This document shows positions 4,966 to 7,669 of a stretch of DNA of 7,669 bases, in pieces. Source of the DNA: Roseobacter sp. (GTDB taxonomy: Bacteria; Pseudomonadota; Alphaproteobacteria; Rhodobacterales; Rhodobacteraceae); the NCBI GenBank assembly GCA_024636425.1, contig JAGXHB010000167.1:1-7669 (forward strand), in the 5' to 3' direction. The position numbers and the translations under genes are program-made. Below the pieces are notes generated by a model. The model worked only from the letters and a program-made list of their open reading frames with translations. It did no database searches and was not told the DNA's origin. How positions within the stretch are numbered: position 1 is the first letter of the stretch; the number at the start of each line of letters is the position of its first letter.

Positions 4966-6128
4966 CCCTTCCGGCCAGCACAAGCTGGCTTGCCGATGCA
5001 GATGCGCAGGCGGTGTGCGATGCCGTGCAAGCTGGCGGGCACAGGATTTACTTTGTTGGCGGGTGCGTGCGAAATGCGCTGATGGGCTTGCCCGACAGCG
5101 ATGTTGATATGTCGACAGATGCGCTGCCGGAACGCGTGATGGCGCTGGCGGACCGCTCCGGGCTCAAGGCGGTGCCCACGGGCATCGCGCATGGAACTGT
5201 GACAGTGGTCAGCGGCGGCAAGGGGTTCGAGGTCACGACCTTTCGGCGTGATGTTGAAACCGACGGGCGCCGCGCAGTCGTCGCGTTTTCAGACAGTATC
5301 GACGACGATGCCCGCAGGCGGGATTTCACGATGAACGCGCTTTACGCGGATCCAGACGGTCGCGTGATTGATCCGCTGGAAGGGTTGCCGGATTTGCGTG
5401 CCCGCCGCGTGCGCTTTATCGAAGACGCTGACGCCCGTATCCGCGAAGATTATCTGCGGACGCTTCGATATTTCCGCTTCTGCGCGTGGTATGCCGATCC
5501 CGATCAGGGGTTCGACCCGGACGCACTGGCAGCGATTGCAGCAAATACCGACGGTTTAGAGACGCTATCGGCAGAGCGGATTGGCGCAGAACTTCAGAAG
5601 CTGCTTGCCGCACCTGACCCGGCCCCCGCCGTGGCGGCCATGCGACAAACAGGCGTTTTGCCTGTCATCTTGCCGGGGTCTGATGACCGCTGGTTGGGTA
5701 TGCTGATCCACTTCGAAGGGGCTATGGGTCTCGCTCCGAACTGGAAGGTCCGGCTGGCGGGTTTGGGTGGCGGAAATGTCGCCGAGAGACTGCGGCTGAG
5801 CAAGGCAGACAGCAATACGCTTGCCATTCTGCGCGAGGCTGCGTTCGGAGGGCAGACCTTGGCTGAAGTCGCGTATCGCCACGGTGTCGAAATAGGGCAA
5901 GGCGTGATGCTGCTGCGTGCGTGTCTTGCGGAGACGCCGCCGGAAGCCTCCATGTTGGAGACGATAAATCTTGCAGCTCACGCTGTGTTCCCCCTTCGCG
6001 GGGCTGATCTGATGCCTGCCTATTCCGGTCCCGATCTTGGACAGCGACTGAAACAGCTTGAGGCCCGATGGATCGCGTCCGGTTTCACCGCCACACGTGA
6101 AAATCTACTCAACACTCCGGATATGTAA
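4944..6128 (+). CDS. cca: CCA tRNA nucleotidyltransferase (class II)
   Basis: Adds or repairs the 3' CCA end of tRNAs using CTP and ATP without a nucleic acid template. 394 residues, normal for the short bacterial class II form without an HD domain. Motifs: YFVGGCVRNALMGLP (36-50) followed by the metal-binding DVD (Asp53, Asp55); RRRDFTMNAL (124-133); and EDYLRTLRYFRF (168-179), where Glu168, Asp169 and Arg172 form the EDxxR nucleotide-selecting motif. The rest is the helical body and tail that holds the tRNA. Bacterial poly(A) polymerase shares the head domain, but the length and EDxxR context favour a CCA-adding enzyme. Start: ATG at 4944 (MDRPHDL). A GTG-type start further upstream would deepen the overlap. 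No strong ribosome binding site is visible, so translation probably depends on the upstream Nudix gene, which overlaps by 22 nt. A GCCAGC/GCTGGC hairpin lies at 4974-4989, early in the coding region. Confidence 0.93.
   Translation: MDRPHDLTLPASTSWLADADAQAVCDAVQAGGHRIYFVGGCVRNALMGLPDSDVDMSTDALPERVMALADRSGLKAVPTGIAHGTVTVVSGGKGFEVTTFRRDVETDGRRAVVAFSDSIDDDARRRDFTMNALYADPDGRVIDPLEGLPDLRARRVRFIEDADARIREDYLRTLRYFRFCAWYADPDQGFDPDALAAIAANTDGLETLSAERIGAELQKLLAAPDPAPAVAAMRQTGVLPVILPGSDDRWLGMLIHFEGAMGLAPNWKVRLAGLGGGNVAERLRLSKADSNTLAILREAAFGGQTLAEVAYRHGVEIGQGVMLLRACLAETPPEASMLETINLAAHAVFPLRGADLMPAYSGPDLGQRLKQLEARWIASGFTATRENLLNTPDM
4974..4989. repeat. Small inverted repeat at the start of cca
   Basis: GCCAGC (4974-4979) and GCTGGC (4984-4989) pair around an ACAA tetraloop, about 30 nt after the cca ATG and just past the stop of the overlapping Nudix gene. 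It may only reflect codons for AST and WLA, but it sits where an mRNA structure could influence cca initiation. Confidence 0.35.
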
Positions 6129-6196
6129 CGCGCGGTGTGGTCTTTCGGGAAACGAGCACTTTATAAGGTAGGCATATTAACCAATGCAGGCCGTTG
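6129..6196. other. Short spacer between cca and ABC exporter gene
   Basis: This 68-nt spacer has an AT-rich TTATAA at 6161-6166 that might be a -10 element, but no convincing -35 accompanies it. There is no hairpin followed by T residues, so no intrinsic terminator is visible. Read-through from the hslO-nudix-cca genes into the ABC gene therefore seems possible. AGG at 6188-6190 is a weak ribosome binding site, 6 nt before the ATG at 6197. Confidence 0.3.
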
Positions 6197-7669
6197 ATGT
6201 TTCGCTTTTTCGAGAATCTTGTCGATCCCTATGTCGATTACCCAGAACAGGATACGCCACCCACGCGTCTCTGGCCGTTCTTTCGCGCCTATAGTGTACC
6301 GTTTAAAAAGGTCTTCGTAATCACGGGCGTGATGTCGGTTGTCGTGGCTGCGATTGAAATCGGGTTGATCTATTACATGGGTCGGCTGGTCGATCTGCTG
6401 AACGGCTCTCCTGCCGAGGTGTGGAATACATATGGCACCGAATTCATTCTTGTGGCGCTGTTCATCCTGATCTTGCGGCCCTTGCTGCAGGCGCTGGACG
6501 TGTTGCTGCTGAACAATGCGATCATGCCGAACTACGGCACCTTGTTCCGCTGGCGGGCACATCGTCAGGTTTTGCGGCAATCCGTCGGGTGGTTCGAGGA
6601 TGATTTTGCAGGTCGCATCGCCAATCGCATCATGCAGACACCCCCCGCCGCGGGCGAGGTGGTTTTTCAGGTTTTCGACGCGATTTCCTATTCTCTGGCG
6701 TATCTGATCGGTGCCGCGATCTTGTTGACCACCTCGGATTGGCAGCTTCTGGTGCCTTTGGTGCTATGGTTTATCCTTTATGCCGCGCTGACACGGTGGA
6801 CAATCAAGCGTGTCGGTCCTGCGTCAAAAGCGTCGTCGGATGCCCGGTCGCTTGTCACCGGGCGCGTCGTCGATAGCTATACCAATATCCACTCGGTCAA
6901 GATGTTCGCGCACCATGACCGCGAGGTGCAATATGCCAAATCCGCAATCGAAACCGCGCGTCAGACCTTTCAAAAGGAGATGCGCATTTTCACGGTGATG
7001 GACGTCTGCCTTGTTGTACTGAACGGGTTCCTGATCGTGGGTGTGGTCGGATGGGCCTTTTTCCTGTGGTCTGCGGGTCACGCCTCCGTTGGTGCCGTTA
7101 CAGCTGCAACGGCGCTGACGCTGCGGCTGAATTCGATGACGGCCTGGATCATGTGGGCGCTTTCCACATTCTTTCAGCAGCTTGGCGTCGTGTCCGAGGG
7201 GATGGAAACCATTGCTCAACCCATTACCCTCGTGGATGATCCCGGTGCTAAGCCGCTTGCCCTGACCGAAGGGCGTGTCGAGATGAAGGCGCTTACACAT
7301 CACTACGGGCGCGGGTCCGGCGGTCTTGATAAAGTCGATCTGACAGTGGCACCGGGTGAAAAGATCGGCCTTATCGGACGGTCAGGTGCGGGCAAGTCTA
7401 CGCTGGTCAAGCTTTTGCTGCGGTTCTACGACCCCGAAGGCGGGCGTATTCTGATTGACGGACAGGACATCACGACTGTCGCCCAAGACAGCCTGCGCCA
7501 GAATATCGGGATGGTTCAGCAAGACAGTGCGCTTTTGCATCGGTCCATCCGCGAGAATATCCTTTATGGTCGTCCCGACGCGACCGAAGCCGAGGTGATC
7601 TCGGCTGCAAAGCAAGCACAGGCGCATGAGTTCATCAACGATCTGGCCGACCCTGATGGTCGGTCTGGC
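6197..7669 (+). CDS. ABC exporter half-transporter (fused membrane and ATPase domains), 3' end missing
   Basis: The frame runs from the ATG at 6197 without a stop to the window end, giving 491 residues, and about 110 more are expected. Residues about 40-330 form the type I exporter membrane domain. Hydrophobic segments lie near 39-60, 83-106, 160-178, 183-200, 268-291 and 299-325, i.e. the six expected helices. The ATPase domain begins near 359: Walker A GRSGAGKST (394-402), then the Q-loop glutamine in MVQQDSALL, followed by HRSIRENILYG. The LSGGQ signature, Walker B and H-loop fall beyond the window. The order membrane domain then ATPase, with no peptidase or binding protein, indicates an MsbA/LmrA-like exporter in the inner membrane that works as a dimer. 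The substrate cannot be predicted. From memory, relatives in Rhodobacteraceae are often followed by a second half-transporter, so a heterodimer is possible; this cannot be seen here. ATG choice: no alternative in-frame start lies nearby, and the cca stop is 68 nt upstream. Confidence 0.92.
   Translation, partial: MFRFFENLVDPYVDYPEQDTPPTRLWPFFRAYSVPFKKVFVITGVMSVVVAAIEIGLIYYMGRLVDLLNGSPAEVWNTYGTEFILVALFILILRPLLQALDVLLLNNAIMPNYGTLFRWRAHRQVLRQSVGWFEDDFAGRIANRIMQTPPAAGEVVFQVFDAISYSLAYLIGAAILLTTSDWQLLVPLVLWFILYAALTRWTIKRVGPASKASSDARSLVTGRVVDSYTNIHSVKMFAHHDREVQYAKSAIETARQTFQKEMRIFTVMDVCLVVLNGFLIVGVVGWAFFLWSAGHASVGAVTAATALTLRLNSMTAWIMWALSTFFQQLGVVSEGMETIAQPITLVDDPGAKPLALTEGRVEMKALTHHYGRGSGGLDKVDLTVAPGEKIGLIGRSGAGKSTLVKLLLRFYDPEGGRILIDGQDITTVAQDSLRQNIGMVQQDSALLHRSIRENILYGRPDATEAEVISAAKQAQAHEFINDLADPDGRSG

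Noticed and set aside
6161..6580. 139-codon minus-strand frame over the start of the ABC gene
   Set aside because: The plus-strand frame shows clear exporter features throughout, whereas the minus frame has no recognisable domain and no plausible ribosome binding site.
6824..7303. 159-codon minus-strand frame inside the ABC gene
   Set aside because: It is a shadow of the transporter's membrane-domain coding region and has no family resemblance.
1..7669. Mobile element, phage, CRISPR or defence system
   Set aside because: I found no transposase, integrase, direct-repeat array or long terminal inverted repeats. All genes are housekeeping or signalling types with similar base composition.

Overview
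The window reads as ordinary chromosome of an alphaproteobacterium, most likely a member of the Rhodobacteraceae (Roseobacter/Rhodobacter group). This rests on the moderately high GC content with GC-rich third codon positions, on the protein sequences, and on the gene order hslO - CoA-type Nudix hydrolase - cca - ABC exporter. That order is, from memory, common in this family. No taxonomic search was possible. Seven protein genes fill almost the whole window. I saw no rRNA, tRNA, CRISPR array, insertion sequence or phage-like gene.

Left part (1-2889): the 3' three-quarters of ilvA (threonine dehydratase, isoleucine synthesis) runs rightward and ends 1 nt from the 3' end of a small leftward gene for a histidine phosphotransfer (HPt) protein. 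Divergent from the HPt gene, across a 198-nt spacer, is a two-domain regulator: a CheY-like receiver followed by a PP2C/SpoIIE-type serine phosphatase. The HPt protein and the receiver-phosphatase are natural partners. The inferred route is kinase to HPt His51 to receiver Asp52 to phosphatase, acting on an anti-sigma antagonist in a partner-switching pathway. The receiver-phosphatase resembles RbaY of Rhodobacter capsulatus. This is the most interesting part of the window, but it fits a known type of system and I do not claim it is new.

Middle (2877-3314): a leftward MutT-like Nudix hydrolase overlaps the phosphatase gene tail to tail by 13 nt. It is divergent from hslO across 78 nt.

Right part (3393-7669): a rightward cluster begins with hslO (redox-regulated chaperone Hsp33). 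It overlaps a GTG-started CoA-pyrophosphatase-type Nudix gene by 11 nt, which in turn overlaps the tRNA CCA-adding enzyme gene by 22 nt. After 68 nt comes an ABC exporter half-transporter, cut by the window end just before its LSGGQ signature. The overlaps suggest one transcript with translational coupling for hslO-nudix-cca. The ABC gene may be read through or have its own promoter.

The best small-scale observations are: a 19-codon leader ORF whose TGA overlaps the receiver-phosphatase ATG (ATGA), where no good Shine-Dalgarno is visible; a near-palindrome in the HPt/phosphatase spacer; a perfect 9-bp inverted repeat inside hslO; and the very tight tail-to-tail packing on both sides of the signalling pair.
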